From Perkinsus olseni (Eukaryota > Perkinsozoa > Perkinsida > Perkinsidae), in NCBI GenBank assembly GCA_013115135.1, contig JABANP010000007.1, positions 62,001-126,000 on the forward strand: a stretch of DNA of 64,000 nt. The letters run 5' to 3'. The position numbers and the translations under genes are program-made. The first letter of the stretch is position 1. Each line of letters opens with the position of its first letter. This document shows positions 8,803 through 19,171 of this stretch, in pieces. A model generated the notes under the pieces. That model was not told where the DNA came from and searched no databases. It saw only the letters and a program-made list of their open reading frames with translations.

Positions 8803-11800
8803 ATGCGCTTAGCCTTTCTACAGCTGAATTGTCGCAAGTCAGAGTCAATTTTCATCAGTTTATTAGGAATAGTAGAGTTTAGACCTGATTTCATTTTGAT
8901 CTCGGAACCACCTCGCCGAATTGAATTAGAACACTAAGTAAGAACACCCAGTAAGAGAATCGGCTAGTTCTAACTCATGTATCCTTGTCAGAGATGATCA
9001 TTTCAGGGATTTCTCCGTTCAAACTACTGAGAAAAACTTAACTGTAGTACAGTACAAAGATAGACTAGTTATAGCCGCTTTCTACCTCAATCGAGAGTGT
9101 AACACCCATAATATTCTGCAATCATTAGCCGACAGTCGAGAGAATGTATCCGTTGTAGTAGGTGGGGATAGCAACGGTTCTAGCCCGTTATGGAACCCAT
9201 TACATAGTTCTTGTAGAAATTCTGTCGCAAGACGGAATGGTAGGGCGATAGCTGATTTTATGCTCTCAGAGGGTTTTGTATGCGCGAATTGTGGGAGCAA
9301 GCCCACCTTTCGTGCGTTAGACAGTAGTCTGAGTCCGGGTGGTAGGTTTAAAACTTCCCTCATTGATGTTACTTTCTACAAGGGTTCAGGTGTGATCGAT
9401 GAATGGTCTGTTTCCGACGACTTTGGTCTAGGAGATCATGCGCCGATATGTTTCGATTTCCTCGAGCCTCTGCCTGGCGGCTTCTCTCAACGTACACGAT
9501 GTCCATCGGAACAAAACCTGAGAGATTTTAACTACTATAGATGCAACTGGGGGGCTTACAAGGATCATCTCGAGACTATGAAACCCAACTGGGGGACCGC
9601 CAGTATTGAAAGTAGTTCAGATCTCATTAGCCGTGGTGATGCCTTGGTCAAGCTCATACAGTCCGCAGCTGCGTTAGCCAGCCCCAAGAAGAGGTCTTAC
9701 TCCAACCAGGCGGATGCACGACCAAAGTTTTTCGATCAAGAACTACGGCGTAAGCGGGCTGAGTTGAAAAGGGCGGAGCGTGTTCAGAGTCCGTCGAGGA
9801 GAGCCTTGAGGAATGAGTATCGGAGATTAGTCATCAGCAAGAAAGAAGAGGTTTTGAAGAAAAGCTTCGAAAACCTCGAGGATGGTCACATATCCAACGT
9901 ATTCAGGGCGGCCAGAGGGGGAGCATCGCGAACACCGGCGAGGCTTCTAGAAGATGATAATACCATAGAACAGTCCGCAAATCGGCTTGCCGATCATTAC
10001 ATCGGTCCAAGAGCATCTGGAGTGGACATTTTCGAGAGAGCGGGAGATGTCGAGACGGGGGCAGTTGCTGAGCCTAGCACAAGTTTTGAGGTTTCACAGG
10101 AGGAGATCTCTTCGCTAATAGAGAGGAGGCAGAAGAGCTTCGACTCAGCGCCTGGCATCGACGGGATCCGTTTAAGGCACTGGCACGAGAGCCCTCCCTG
10201 GGTTAAGACCGAGTTGGGGAAACTCATTGGTTTCAGCTATGAGAATGGTTATCTCCCTCGCTCATGGAAGCACTCCCGAACAATAATGCTCGATAAACCG
10301 AAGAAAGATAGGAAAAGTGTCAAATCCCTGCGGCCCATCGCACTCTGCTCAACGCTCTCAAAGATAGCTGAGGCGTATCTGCGACAATTCCTGGAACAGC
10401 CTCTTGAAGCAATCAGGAATGCTGGACGCCAGTGTGCATATCTTGCATCTAAAAGCACCATAGATGTGATCAGCTCTTCCGTGAAATTCGCTTGTGACCA
10501 TAAGAAGTGGTGTCTAATATCACTTGACTACAGTAATGCTTTCGGAGAAGTTTCGCACAGTTCGATTATCAGTAGTCTGGAGTCCTTCGGGGTAGACAGT
10601 CGCACTCGTAAATGGGTGGAGTCGTGGCTTGCTGGGCGTACATCAGAATTAGAATATGGGAATGTCAGGGTGCATAGGCAGGCATTCGCGGGGAAAGGAA
10701 CCCCACCAGGGGCTTTGCTTTCCCCTTTCTTGTTCATCATCGATACAGAGTCCGTTGGCATGAAGGTGGAAGCCTTTGTTTCCGGTTTGGAAGAGGTGGA
10801 GTGCTGTGAATGGAAATGCTATGCGGATGACTCGTACCTATTGATATCGTGGAGGGATGGAGTTACAGACGAAGATATGAGATCTGCTTTGAGACGCATC
10901 ATAGAATTTGTCCGAAGTGAATCGGCAGTGATAAATCTCGTCCTAGAGCCTTCGAAGATGACGCTCATGACAAATCAAAAGAGGGCCTTGAGCGGGCTTT
11001 CTGGCTACAACAACGTGCTCCGCCAGCTGGGATTCACCTTCACTTCTGGTTTAAACTTTCACGAACATTTGAGTGGCAGACTAACGCTTGCAAAGCAATT
11101 TGATAATATTGCTTTACGGAAGTGCGGTGCAATGCTAGGCAGGAGGCAGGGGTTGTCGGTTGGACTTTTCATTGAAATATATAACAAAGTTCTTCTACCT
11201 GTCATCCTTTATGCTCATGAGGTATGGGGTCCTCTCATAGCCAACAAAACAGTAAGAGAAGAAATCGACTTGGTAGGTTCTTACTTTTTGAGGCGGGCGT
11301 TGAGAGCTCGGAAGAGCACCCCTCGAGCATTGCTATATGTAGCTTCCGGTGTGATGCCTCTGTCATTTCTAGTAACTCAAAAAGTGGTTCTCACCCATTT
11401 TCACAGAAGATCTGTCATCGATTGTACGAAATCGAGAGCAAAAATAGATAAATTTAGAACCCTTTTGGAAGAATGGGGCTTCCCCGAGGACCTGTGCACC
11501 AATACGGGTCACGAGGGCATTGAGGAAAGAAATGGGCGGGCTAGCTTGTCTTTGTCGGAAACAAAGCACCGTCTTGATCTTTTTAGGGATTACACGGTAG
11601 TACGGTTGGTGTCGACACTCTCGGAACCCTTACGAAGAGCACTTGAGAGCTCTCGGCAGAGAGATAGTGTCCAAAAAGTGGTGCGGTCGAGAAACAATGG
11701 GGCGTTCTTGCAGCTATTGTCGGGCCACTCGATTCTTTTGAAGGCCTATAAATATAGACCTGGCTACAATGCAACGGTTCATGATACTATTTGTCGTCAT

Positions 11801-11989
11801 TGTGGGGTCAAGGATGGGAACGCTCATCTAATGCTCAACTGTCAAAGACCAGATCGGTCTCGCTTGCGGCCTAGTTTCATAGACGGAAGCGGAACTCTTG
11901 GGCAAATAACAATCTGTGTGAGTCGATGTGCAGCTATGGCTGACTACTGCGAAAAGCTCTATTTCAAAGAGCTTCCGAAAACAAATTGA
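8803..11989 (+). pseudogene. LINE ORF2: endonuclease plus reverse transcriptase, one frameshift
   Basis: The ATG at 8803 opens into LAFLQLNCRKSE, the typical start of the apurinic endonuclease domain, with ISEPPRRI about 30 residues on. The frame is lost at a 13-bp tandem duplication (8929-8941/8942-8954) and goes on in the next frame with VIAAFYLN, VVVGGDSNG and GLGDHAPICFDF. The long open part from about 8942 to 11989 holds the reverse transcriptase: APGIDGIRLRHW, LRPIALCSTLSKIAE, LISLDYSNAF (motif A), GTPPGALLSPFLFII (motif B) and CYADDSYLLIS (catalytic YADD). The C-terminal CRHCGVKDGNAHLMLNC is the zinc-knuckle-like motif of many LINEs. No RNase H was seen. All catalytic motifs remain, so the single frameshift is the only evident lesion. 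Confidence 0.9.
8929..8954. repeat. 13-bp tandem duplication that breaks LINE ORF2
   Basis: GAACACTAAGTAA (8929-8941) is followed directly by GAACACCCAGTAA (8942-8954), two mismatches. The extra 13 bp explains the +1 frame change between the two endonuclease halves. Confidence 0.8.
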
Positions 11990-12326
11990 AAATAGAAAGT
12001 TTGGTGGAGACCATCGCCTAATGAGAGTTAACCGAACGGGGAAAACAACTTGATTGGCAGACTTTTCGAGTCCTGGAGATGATGCTGGTCGTGGCACACC
12101 GGGCGAGGCTTGTGCGACGGTCGTAGGTACAGCCCTCGGATGTGTAAGCGGATCCTGCCCGGAGGAAAGGATGCCTTTCTAGTTGAAAGTACCCCTGAGG
12201 AAAGCTTATTGATAATCTGTCTGTTTGCGCTGCATATCAACGCTACAGAGTGTCTCCAACTGTGCACATCGGCAAGAGTCTAACTAAGCCGGAACCGGCG
12301 TTGGACTATAAACTCACACACACACA

Positions 12327-12335
12327 CACGAGATG
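12327..12335. repeat. LINE target-site duplication, right copy
   Basis: CACGAGATG, identical to 6428-6436, follows the (AC)n tail of the LINE. Confidence 0.9.
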
Positions 12336-12400
12336 GGCTAAGTCATTCAAGCTATGACTGCACCGCTATCAGCATACCCATAGTCGCGTAGACCGGAACA

Positions 12401-12426
12401 GGCATTTATAGAATATTCTTGTCTAG
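12401..12426 (+). promoter_or_regulatory. Conserved TATA-like element and AG acceptor upstream of decayed secreted-protein copy
   Basis: GGCATTTATAGAATATTCTT followed by GTCTAG is almost the same as the block upstream of the intact gene at 20081-20106. The T-rich stretch ending in AG may be the trans-splice acceptor for the spliced leader; this is inference. Confidence 0.4.
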
Positions 12427-12452
12427 CTTTCTCCTGACTCAAGTACTCCACT

Positions 12453-12889
12453 ATGAACAGCACCATCTTTTATCTGGTGATAATCTTCGCTCTGCGATTA
12501 ACCAAGGCTGATTTCCCTCCTAATGCGAAGTACTGCAGTATGCAGAAGGAGTACGAGGGTCACCATTGGGTACTTAAGTTCCAACGTGAGGCAGGGCCAT
12601 GGGACACTATGTTCATCAGTCACTGATGGCACTTCAAGAATCTTGAATCAAGATGCACTATAGCCATGGTATCCCCTACACTCGCAGCGAGAGAGTTGAG
12701 GGGCCCTTCGTCAGGGTCGACGTGAAATCTGAAAATTTCACCAGCTTCGCCTGGGTTTTTGACCTGGACCCCGAGAAGTGGAAGCTCCTGCCCTACAACA
12801 AGCAGCATGATACTATCACTATTACCGATCCGGATGAAAGCAACAAAGAGTACGTCTTATCTCCCAAGTGGTGCACTACTTCTGAATGA
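12453..12889 (+). pseudogene. Decayed copy 1 of the secreted 138-aa protein family
   Basis: The start MNSTIFYLV and signal peptide are kept, and the frame runs to FISH, where TGA stands in place of a TGG Trp codon of the intact copy (about 12623). A 14-bp insertion (AATCTTGAATCAAG, near 12637-12651) shifts the frame, after which the rest is open from 12653 to the normal C-terminus (EKWKLLPYNKQ, SPKWC). The 3' flank (TTTGGCCCTCGGGACTCG) is shared with the other two copies. A LINE lies about 120 bp upstream. Two independent lesions make this a pseudogene unless TGA is read through. Confidence 0.8.
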
Positions 12890-13319
12890 TGTTTGGCCCT
12901 CGGGACTCGAACGATGTCGAATCTTCATGATTTCTCATTCTCTATCTGCGATCAATTCTTTTTTAGCTGACCGCTTCGCACTCGTTTGGAAAACTGTTCG
13001 CTATTGTCATCACGGCTGAGAATCCCTCATCATTCTTCACTTGTCCCATTTTTCATCTCATCATTTCATCACCATCTCTACCCAGAGGGGAAAGTGTTAC
13101 TCACTGCGCGCCGATTGTCTTGCGCATGCGTGCATAGCTAATACTCCCCTACCCAAAATAGAATTTGGTGGATGCTCCTGCCGCCTTGCGTTGACTATGA
13201 GCAACAGCGCAGAAGCAACAGTCTCCCATATTTTATCACGTCTCCGCTTAGCGTCAGGATGCGCGTGTGCGTTCAACATGCTGGCTCTGCTGGGCGGTGC
13301 TACCCAACTCGTCCGGCAT

Positions 13320-13515
13320 AATCTCATCAACCATTCAACTGAGTTGAATCAACTTATCCATTCTTATCTCGTCCACGGCCATTTCATCCAGTGCAATTTC
13401 ATCCGGCTCATTTCATCCATCAAAGAACGCCCAAAAATGCAAATTCTCATTTCACCCAGTTCTATCTCATCCAGTACCTTTTCGCCCAGGTGTTCATCCA
13501 CCGCATTTTGGAAAA
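13320..13515 (+). repeat. Degenerate tandem array of 14-15 bp units (TTTCATCCAGT type)
   Basis: Cores such as CATTTCATCCAGTGCAATTT, ATTTCATCCGGCTC, TTTCACCCAGTTC and TCTCATCCAGTACC recur at about 15-bp spacing. The unit TCATCCAGTGCAATT matches the foldback-arm unit TCGTACAGTGTCATT at about 11 of 15 places. Confidence 0.6.
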
Positions 13516-14506
13516 AGCCATCGCGAAGCCGCTTTTATCCTGACAACATAGATAGTGCCAGCGATGGTAGAAAGGGAACTCTATCGCAGAAACAGCATGA
13601 CTTTTTGTAGTTTTGAGGGTAACGGATCTTAGTAGTCGTGATGCAGATGCTCCTGGAACCCCATCAGTGAGCACAGAAAGTAGCATCGCATTCGAGGCAT
13701 CACACTAGCCAATCACAAGTGGCCGATCAGGTGATGCAGACAGCGAACTCGGGGCCATTCCTTTCCCTGATGTTGCTCGTGGTAGAGACGACGATTGTTC
13801 ATACGCGGACACTTGGCCCACGTGACTTGGGCCCGCGCTCGCTCAGAACCCTTGCGGCACCCGGCGAAGGGAACTCTCCTTCGGAAAGCAACAGCAACAA
13901 AGCTTCGGTGCGCCCCTCCGATGAGCATGCGAGTCATACACGGTTGTCTGGCAACAATAGTAAAACCTGGGTACGGCCCTTCTGGTAATTGTATGAGCCA
14001 CATACCGTTGTCTGATGACGATAGTGAAAACTGCGTTCGACCAAAAGCCCAATGAATGACTGTACTAAATGAGCTTAATTGTAATGGGTAATTGAACTAC
14101 TGTAACCTTCCTATGGAATACTGTGGTACCAGCAGTTATCCGAGAACATCGGCTATAGCCATCTCGGTAGAATGCATCAGTCCATCCTGCGTTGTCCCAT
14201 CCTGAATCGGCGCAACACGAGGCATGGGCGGAAAAGCATCAAGATGATATTACCAGGACACTTCCTTAAAAACTTGAAATAATAAAGCGTGACATGTGTC
14301 ACTGACGAAATGATGGGCTGATCTATTTACTTGCTTGATCAACCCTATCTCGCTCGCCGTTAGGCGGCTATACGGCAACACCAATCTCTCCTTCTGAGAC
14401 ATGTGATAGAGCTTATTCCATAAAGTATACTGAAGACGCGAGACCGTGCTCATCTTGGGCCACATTACTGTTATTATCAAAGCCGCCTTCCTCGAATAAC
14501 AGGCCC

Positions 14507-14728
14507 TCAACGTTTATTGCAAGTACAGAAATACCCATATTGATCCGGCACGCAGGTGCCCTTGCAAATTTGACGACACAAGAAGCACGCAGAAGTTCTG
14601 CGGGGTTCTGCGCCTTCATCCAGCGATGGCGGGAGGCTGGCCGATGTACTTTTCACCTTCTCATCTACGGCGCTGGCGGTACCGGCGAGAGTGGAGATGA
14701 TCAATAGGAGGCAGAAGACGTATTTCAT
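14507..14728 (-). CDS. Small secreted cysteine-rich peptide, copy B
   Basis: This copy is 73 residues long, the same length as copy A, with the signal peptide MKYVFCLLLIISTLAGTASA and the six-cysteine tail intact. Differences cluster in the linker (SLPPSLDEG versus SPPPSSDEG) and between the cysteines (FLCRQICKG versus SLCRIICKG). The start Met is the first in its own frame, with no extended open frame upstream as in copy A, so it fixes the start of the family. The retained length, signal peptide and all six cysteines since duplication argue that both copies are genes. Function is unknown. Confidence 0.7.
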   Translation of the reverse strand: MKYVFCLLLIISTLAGTASAVDEKVKSTSASLPPSLDEGAEPRRTSACFLCRQICKGTCVPDQYGYFCTCNKR

Positions 14729-16435
14729 GCTCGAGAGGGTATGAATAAAGCTTGATACCCTGAATACTGTTGTTACTCTTCTTTCCTAATAATGAGCAAT
14801 TCGATGCTTGTAACCGATAGAGGCAAAGTGGAGAACAATCTATACAGTTCGGAATGTTTATCGCTGCCCAATAATCGATCGCGTCACACTGTGCGGACCA
14901 ACCTGCACGCATGAACTTGTGCGCCACACTCTAGCAATAGTCATACAAATTGAACGACGTAGCCACCCTTTCCGAGTGGAACAGCAAAAATGACAATGCC
15001 AGGTGGTCGCATACTGGATGTGAAGGTCATAAATCCCCAACCGCAGCATTCACTACGCCAACACGGGGAAGAGGGCATTTGGAGAGTGAGAGGGTCAGGA
15101 GACAGCGATGGGTACATCCGGCGTGACAACCGGGAGCGACGCTAGCGAATAGGACATCTAGGCCCGATCTTAGGGTTGCAGATCATATCCACCTGTGTTA
15201 GACCTCGATACAGGGTGCCCAGCTAGGACAATGCTTCAACAGAAAAAGAACGAATCCATACGAAGCACACGAGAGGAGACCTTTTAGCGTCTTCGGCTTG
15301 ATCCGAGCAAGCACACAAGTGCAATAGATGGGTCCACAACCTTTCTATATCATCTCCCGTGGCTTCTGTGTTTACGCCGTCGCTCCCGTAGTTGTGTAAC
15401 TACGATATTGGCTATCATCGGAATCCGTTCGCCCGAAAACGACAGCGGAAACTTGGATTAGTTAAAGTTGAAGCCGGTACGAAGGGATCTCACTTGTGCT
15501 GTACGCGTGGTGGGACATCATCCTGTCACCTTTGTATTCCCTTCCTAATGGACATGTACGAATCAATGCTTGAGACGCCGGGAGCTCGGTAACGCTCCGA
15601 TGACCGAGTTCCACCGTAGTGGCCGGTCTGCCCGAGCCAGACTCTCTTGAGATAATCTCGCGATAATCTAGTGAGTCATTCACTCACAACCACTTGTGGT
15701 TATCTATGGCATTGTACACAATGATCGCTACGGCCCATAACTTTCTAGCTTCTGCGGGAGTCCCTTCCTTCGACGGAAACCCTCAACCTACATGTCACAG
15801 AGTTGAACTCCTGACTCAGAAGCACTAGCCGAAGGGGGTCGTACTACGACCGTCGTAGTCTTCGAGACTGGAATTATTAGGTTGGCACAAGGTACAGTAC
15901 CTTAGGTATACTCTCGACGCGACGACCATCAGGAAAATCGGCGACTAAGTATCTAAGTGTTCGTGAACTCGAACGCCATCTCATGCCTAAGATACTTGCT
16001 TCGTCTATGTTACTTCCATCCAGCTTCCTTCGTACACATCTCATTCCTCCAGTGGATGAATGGATGCGGTGGCACGGGTCTTACATGTTACATGTGACAT
16101 GCGCGATCCTTTTATCCACGTCTAATGATACTCTTACTCCGCGCTTCCAGCCAGCGCTTTTCAAACAAGTCTTTCGTTCACGTGCGCCTTGTCCACGCCA
16201 CTTACTGCCATATGCGATGGCGTGCGAGTTTCGAACCTGCCTTCACGAGAGGACCGACCGTTCTCGGATCGCCCTTCCAGGCAAGAGTGATAGTGGCACT
16301 ATCATAGTGCTCAAGGGTCCGATGAGGGTTTCTGCTGAGGTGACCTCCTCGGTCGCTCCTCGGACGTTGCGATACTGATCACGGGAGAAGTCAGTCGGTA
16401 GTTGTTGGGGCTACTTAGCTAACGGCTAAGTTAGC

Positions 16436-16883
16436 GTGTGCCCAACTCCGTGTCTATAGTCCAGCGCCGGTTCCGGTTTAGTTAGACTCTTGCCGATGTG
16501 CTCAACTGGAGACTCTCTCTAGCGTTGATATGCAGTGCAAATTGCGCTGTGCTATCAGACAGATAATCTGTCTGATCTGTCACAGATTGTCAAGGAGCTT
16601 TCCTCAAGGGCACACTCAACCAGAAGAGCTTCCATTTCTCCCTGCAGGATCCGCTTACACATCCGGGGGGCTGTGCCCACGACCGTCAGCCAAGCCGCGC
16701 CCCGGTGTGCCACGACAAGCATCATCATCCGCGGAGATTCCGCCAACCAAGACTTGGTTGGCGGACTCTCCAAGTCCGCAACTTGGTCACCAAGTTGCTT
16801 TTCCCCGTTGGGTTAGCTTATCATTGAACGATTGTCTCCACCAGCCTTAGGCTAAGTAACTTAGCCTAGCCTCCGGACCTAGC
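16436..16883 (-). mobile_element. 5'-truncated LINE copy (3' UTR only), flanked by 10-bp duplication
   Basis: Read on the minus strand it matches the 3' UTR of the full LINE (about 12000-12310), including the end block around GCCGGTTCCGG and GACTCTTGCCGATGTGC. CTAAGTTAGC at 16426-16435 is repeated exactly at 16884-16893, a target-site duplication. Inside, two perfect palindromes with 10-bp arms (16742-16762, arm GCCAACCAAG; 16778-16798, arm GCAACTTGGT) are absent from the full-length element. Confidence 0.85.
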
Positions 16884-16999
16884 CTAAGTTAGCTGTATAC
16901 TATCGGAGTTGTATTTCGTGCACCGAACTCAGTGTAAGTCACAGCGACAACTGAACGCTGAAAGTTTCGCTGTGGATCGGAATACGTACCCTCAACTTG

Positions 17000-17306
17000 T
17001 GCACTATAGTGACAGCATAGTGACGCCTATAGTGTTAGCTATGTTACAGCTAGAGCCTGGTTTAACACTACTCAGCTATTAGACTACCATCGCCACACTT
17101 ACCTTCACTGCTGCTGCGTATCATTAGTCTCAGATAACCATCTGATCTTATTCTGCGCTTTGCACTAGCGTCAGTGAGTATACGTGCTGTCCTAAGCTTA
17201 GCGTAGTAAGCTGTAGTGCACATCATCACTAAGCTTCTCTCCAGTCCAATCTTACCTTTCTTTGAGCCCCGTCTCAAATAGCCACACTGTACCGAGTTAT
17301 AGTGTA
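17000..17306 (+). repeat. 5' LTR
   Basis: This 307-bp LTR starts TGCACTATAGTGACAGC and ends TTATAGTGTA. It differs from the 3' LTR at only a couple of positions that I could see, for example CACACTG versus CACGCTG near 17285. Confidence 0.9.
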
Positions 17307-18378
17307 GTAGTGGTAGCAGCTCCTTGTTCTCGTAAACCACTCTCGGACTTGGACTTCCAACCTGGTGCCTTATCGTCTTCATGGAGGCCGAGCCCAAACT
17401 CTGATTGTGCTTACAATTCTCCCTCATCAACATGTTCTGTTCGGTGTCAAGTTGCTACAACTCTTCGAGGCGAGCTACTTCTACACCTTCGGTTGCTTCT
17501 CGTTCCAACATGGTGCTTCTACTGGTCATCTTCATACAACTCCGGCTACAGCGGCGTACAAGTCGACAATGGTAAACCGCCTAGACGCTCCCCACCAAGT
17601 CCACAATGGCGTAACCCCTAGACATTTAGCCTTCGCCCACCGGAACTACTACTCTCTACCCCCTATCGCCCAGTATCAGCTGACGATAACTCTTATCCTG
17701 CCTCAAGTTCTTCAGAAGCCCGCATGCACTGGCTCTTCAATCGGTTGCGGTCACCCCCTTCCATGAGCCCATCCTCAGCATCGCGTTCTAAATCATCTCA
17801 GAACTATGGCCTACCCCGCCTACGGAACATTTGTAGCTTTCATGAAGGTATTTACAGCTTCGTCGCCCTTACAAGCCCCCTAGAGTATGGCGCTGGCATG
17901 ACCTCGCTCCCCTGCCTGGTTGATCCGGCAGAGTCATCGTTCGTCATATTCGGAAACTCATCTCTTAAGCTCCTCCTCTGCAAAGTCCAACTCCGACTAC
18001 AACTATGAGTCCATCTCCATCAACTCTATCTCAGCTACCTCGTATTTCGACGGATGTGATCCATGTGCTGCCTACTGTACGACCCCTTCTACAAGCACAA
18101 CCTATCTTACCACCAACTCCATCCGAGGATCATTCCGCTCACTCCTCTATCTCTACCTCGTCTTCGTCTTCCTCTGCGGCAACTATCGGAAGATCTGATC
18201 GATCTGCCCAATCTTGGCATTCTCTTCAAGCCTCCTCTTGGGAGTCAGCCCCAAGTGGTCCAGTCCGACGTTCACGACGAGTCCCTGTGAGATTCGATCC
18301 CACCGGTTCTGCTAATGTCTCTAGTTTCGATGATCAGCTCTATCCTATCCGATAACGCTTCGGAGGGAGAGAGAAACC
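17307..18378 (+). other. LTR-element internal region, no clear protein
   Basis: Open frames here are Ser/Pro/Leu-rich and overlap in several phases. The best (18005-18355, 116 codons) ends with RRSRRVPVRFDPTGSAN, faintly like the linker before the reverse transcriptase of copia elements (RRSxRxxxPPxR), so the region may be a deletion remnant. I would not call a protein. Confidence 0.4.
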
Positions 18379-18685
18379 TGCACTATAGTGACAGCATAGT
18401 GACGCCTATAGTGTTAGCTATGTTACAGCTAGAGCCTGGTTTAACACTACTCAGCTATTAGACTACCATCGCCACACTTACCTTCACTGCTGCTGCGTAT
18501 CATTAGTCTCAGATAACCATCTGATCTTATTCTGCGCTTTGCACTAGCGTCAGTGAGTATACGTGCTGTCCTAAGCTTAGCGTAGTAAGCTGTAGTGCAC
18601 ATCATCACTAAGCTTCTCTCCAGTCCAATCTTACCTTTCTTTGAGCCCCGTCTCAAATAGCCACGCTGTACCGAGTTATAGTGCA
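18379..18685 (+). repeat. 3' LTR
   Basis: This 307-bp LTR ends TTATAGTGCA, followed by the CTTG target-site duplication and by host sequence CACGCGCGTACG that continues the duplicated segment. Confidence 0.9.
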
Positions 18686-18778
18686 CTTGAATGGAACGCA
18701 CGCGCGTACGTTGTACGAAAACACGAACTGAGCTAATTCATTTGAGCTATGATGGCAACGCTATGGGCAAGTCTTCTA

Positions 18779-19171
18779 CGTGGTTATAGCCTTCGCTCTA
18801 CGATTAACCAAGGCCAATTTCCCCCCTAATGCGAAGTACTGCAGTAGGGAGAAGGAGTACGAGGGTCACCGTTAGGTACTACAGTTCCAACGTGAGGCAG
18901 GGCCATGGGACACTATGTTCATCAGTCACTGGTGGCGTTTCAAGATGCACTATAGCCATGGTATCCCCTACACTCGCAGCGAGAGAGCTGAGGGCCCTTC
19001 GTCAGGGTCGAGGTGAACTCTGAAAATTTCACCAGCTTCGCCTGGGTTTTTGACCTCGACCCCGAGAAGTGGAAGCTCCTGCCCAGCATGATACTATCAC
19101 TATTACTGATCCGGATGGAAAGCAACGAAGAGTACGTCTTATCCCCCAAGTGGTGCACTACTTCTGAATGA
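18779..19171 (+). pseudogene. Decayed copy 2 of the secreted 138-aa protein family
   Basis: The 5' end is lost: the sequence jumps from the upstream flank into the codons for the end of the signal peptide, with no start. TAG replaces a Trp codon in the GHHWVLQF stretch (about 18873), and small deletions shift the frame in the second half. The middle (CAGTCACTGGTGG) and 3' flank are clearly related to copies 1 and 3. It resembles copy 1 more than the intact copy 3. Confidence 0.8.

Larger units (their letters stand above)
6492..8812 (+). pseudogene. LINE ORF1 (gag-like nucleic-acid-binding protein), broken
   Basis: The N-terminal piece (6492 to about 6760) is basic and low in complexity. The frame then shifts by one near 6760 and continues from about 6770 with a helical, probably coiled-coil stretch (YLEILEENRDLRIKLGK), a middle domain, and cysteine motifs VCYDCGQC and CCCLCGGEDH. 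The CCHC zinc knuckle is cut at about 7592-7614 by the foldback insertion. It resumes in the same frame at 8588-8812 with GKCPKRG and CKCSLCKKSGHNAMFGELC. The frame stops inside the insertion at 7793-7795, so the present product would be truncated. The family role is binding LINE RNA in the retrotransposition particle. ORF1's stop (8810-8812) overlaps the ORF2 start (8803) by 10 nt. Confidence 0.85.
6437..12326 (+). mobile_element. Full-length LINE (non-LTR retrotransposon) of the APE/RT type
   Basis: The element spans about 5.9 kb between 9-bp target-site duplications. In order it has a spliced-leader relic, ORF1 (gag-like, CCHC zinc knuckle), ORF2 (apurinic-type endonuclease, reverse transcriptase, C-terminal CCHC motif), a 3' UTR of about 320 bp and a short (AC)n tail near 12315-12329. 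The layout fits the Jockey/R1-like side of the LINE tree. It is inactive as it stands. ORF1 has a one-base frame change near 6760 and is split by a foldback insertion of about 1 kb, and ORF2 has a 13-bp tandem duplication. It landed about 120 bp upstream of the start codon of the decayed secreted-protein copy at 12453, in its presumed promoter. Confidence 0.92.
13900..16997. repeat. Segmental duplication, copy B (partner 3280-6427)
   Basis: This copy is collinear with copy A but interrupted by a 5'-truncated LINE insertion (16436-16883) and ended by an LTR-element insertion at 17000. It keeps an intact cysteine-rich peptide gene. Differences from copy A include several palindromic insertions, for example near 15645-15700, 15884-15900 and 16292-16310. 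Confidence 0.8.
17000..18685. mobile_element. Compact, probably non-autonomous LTR retrotransposon
   Basis: Two 307-bp direct repeats (17000-17306 and 18379-18685), nearly identical, enclose only 1072 bp. The LTR ends are inverted repeats TGCACTATA...TATAGTGCA, with the last C changed to T in the 5' LTR. CTTG at 16996-16999 and 18686-18689 is the target-site duplication. TGGTAGCAG at 17311-17319 would pair with the 3' end of an animal-type initiator tRNA-Met (primer binding site). GGAGGGAGAGAGAAACC just before the 3' LTR is a polypurine tract. No protease, integrase, reverse transcriptase or RNase H is visible. The orientation read from these sites is plus. The near identity of the LTRs means a recent insertion. 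Confidence 0.9.

Noticed and set aside
14150..14175. Second spliced-leader-like sequence (TAGCCATCTCGG)
   Set aside because: The match stops after about 12 bases, lacks GGCTCAAG and is not next to a retrocopy.
17365..18355. Gag or polymerase proteins inside the LTR element
   Set aside because: The frames overlap in different phases, are Ser/Pro-rich and show none of the retroviral-type catalytic motifs; the faint copia-like RRSRR motif is too short.
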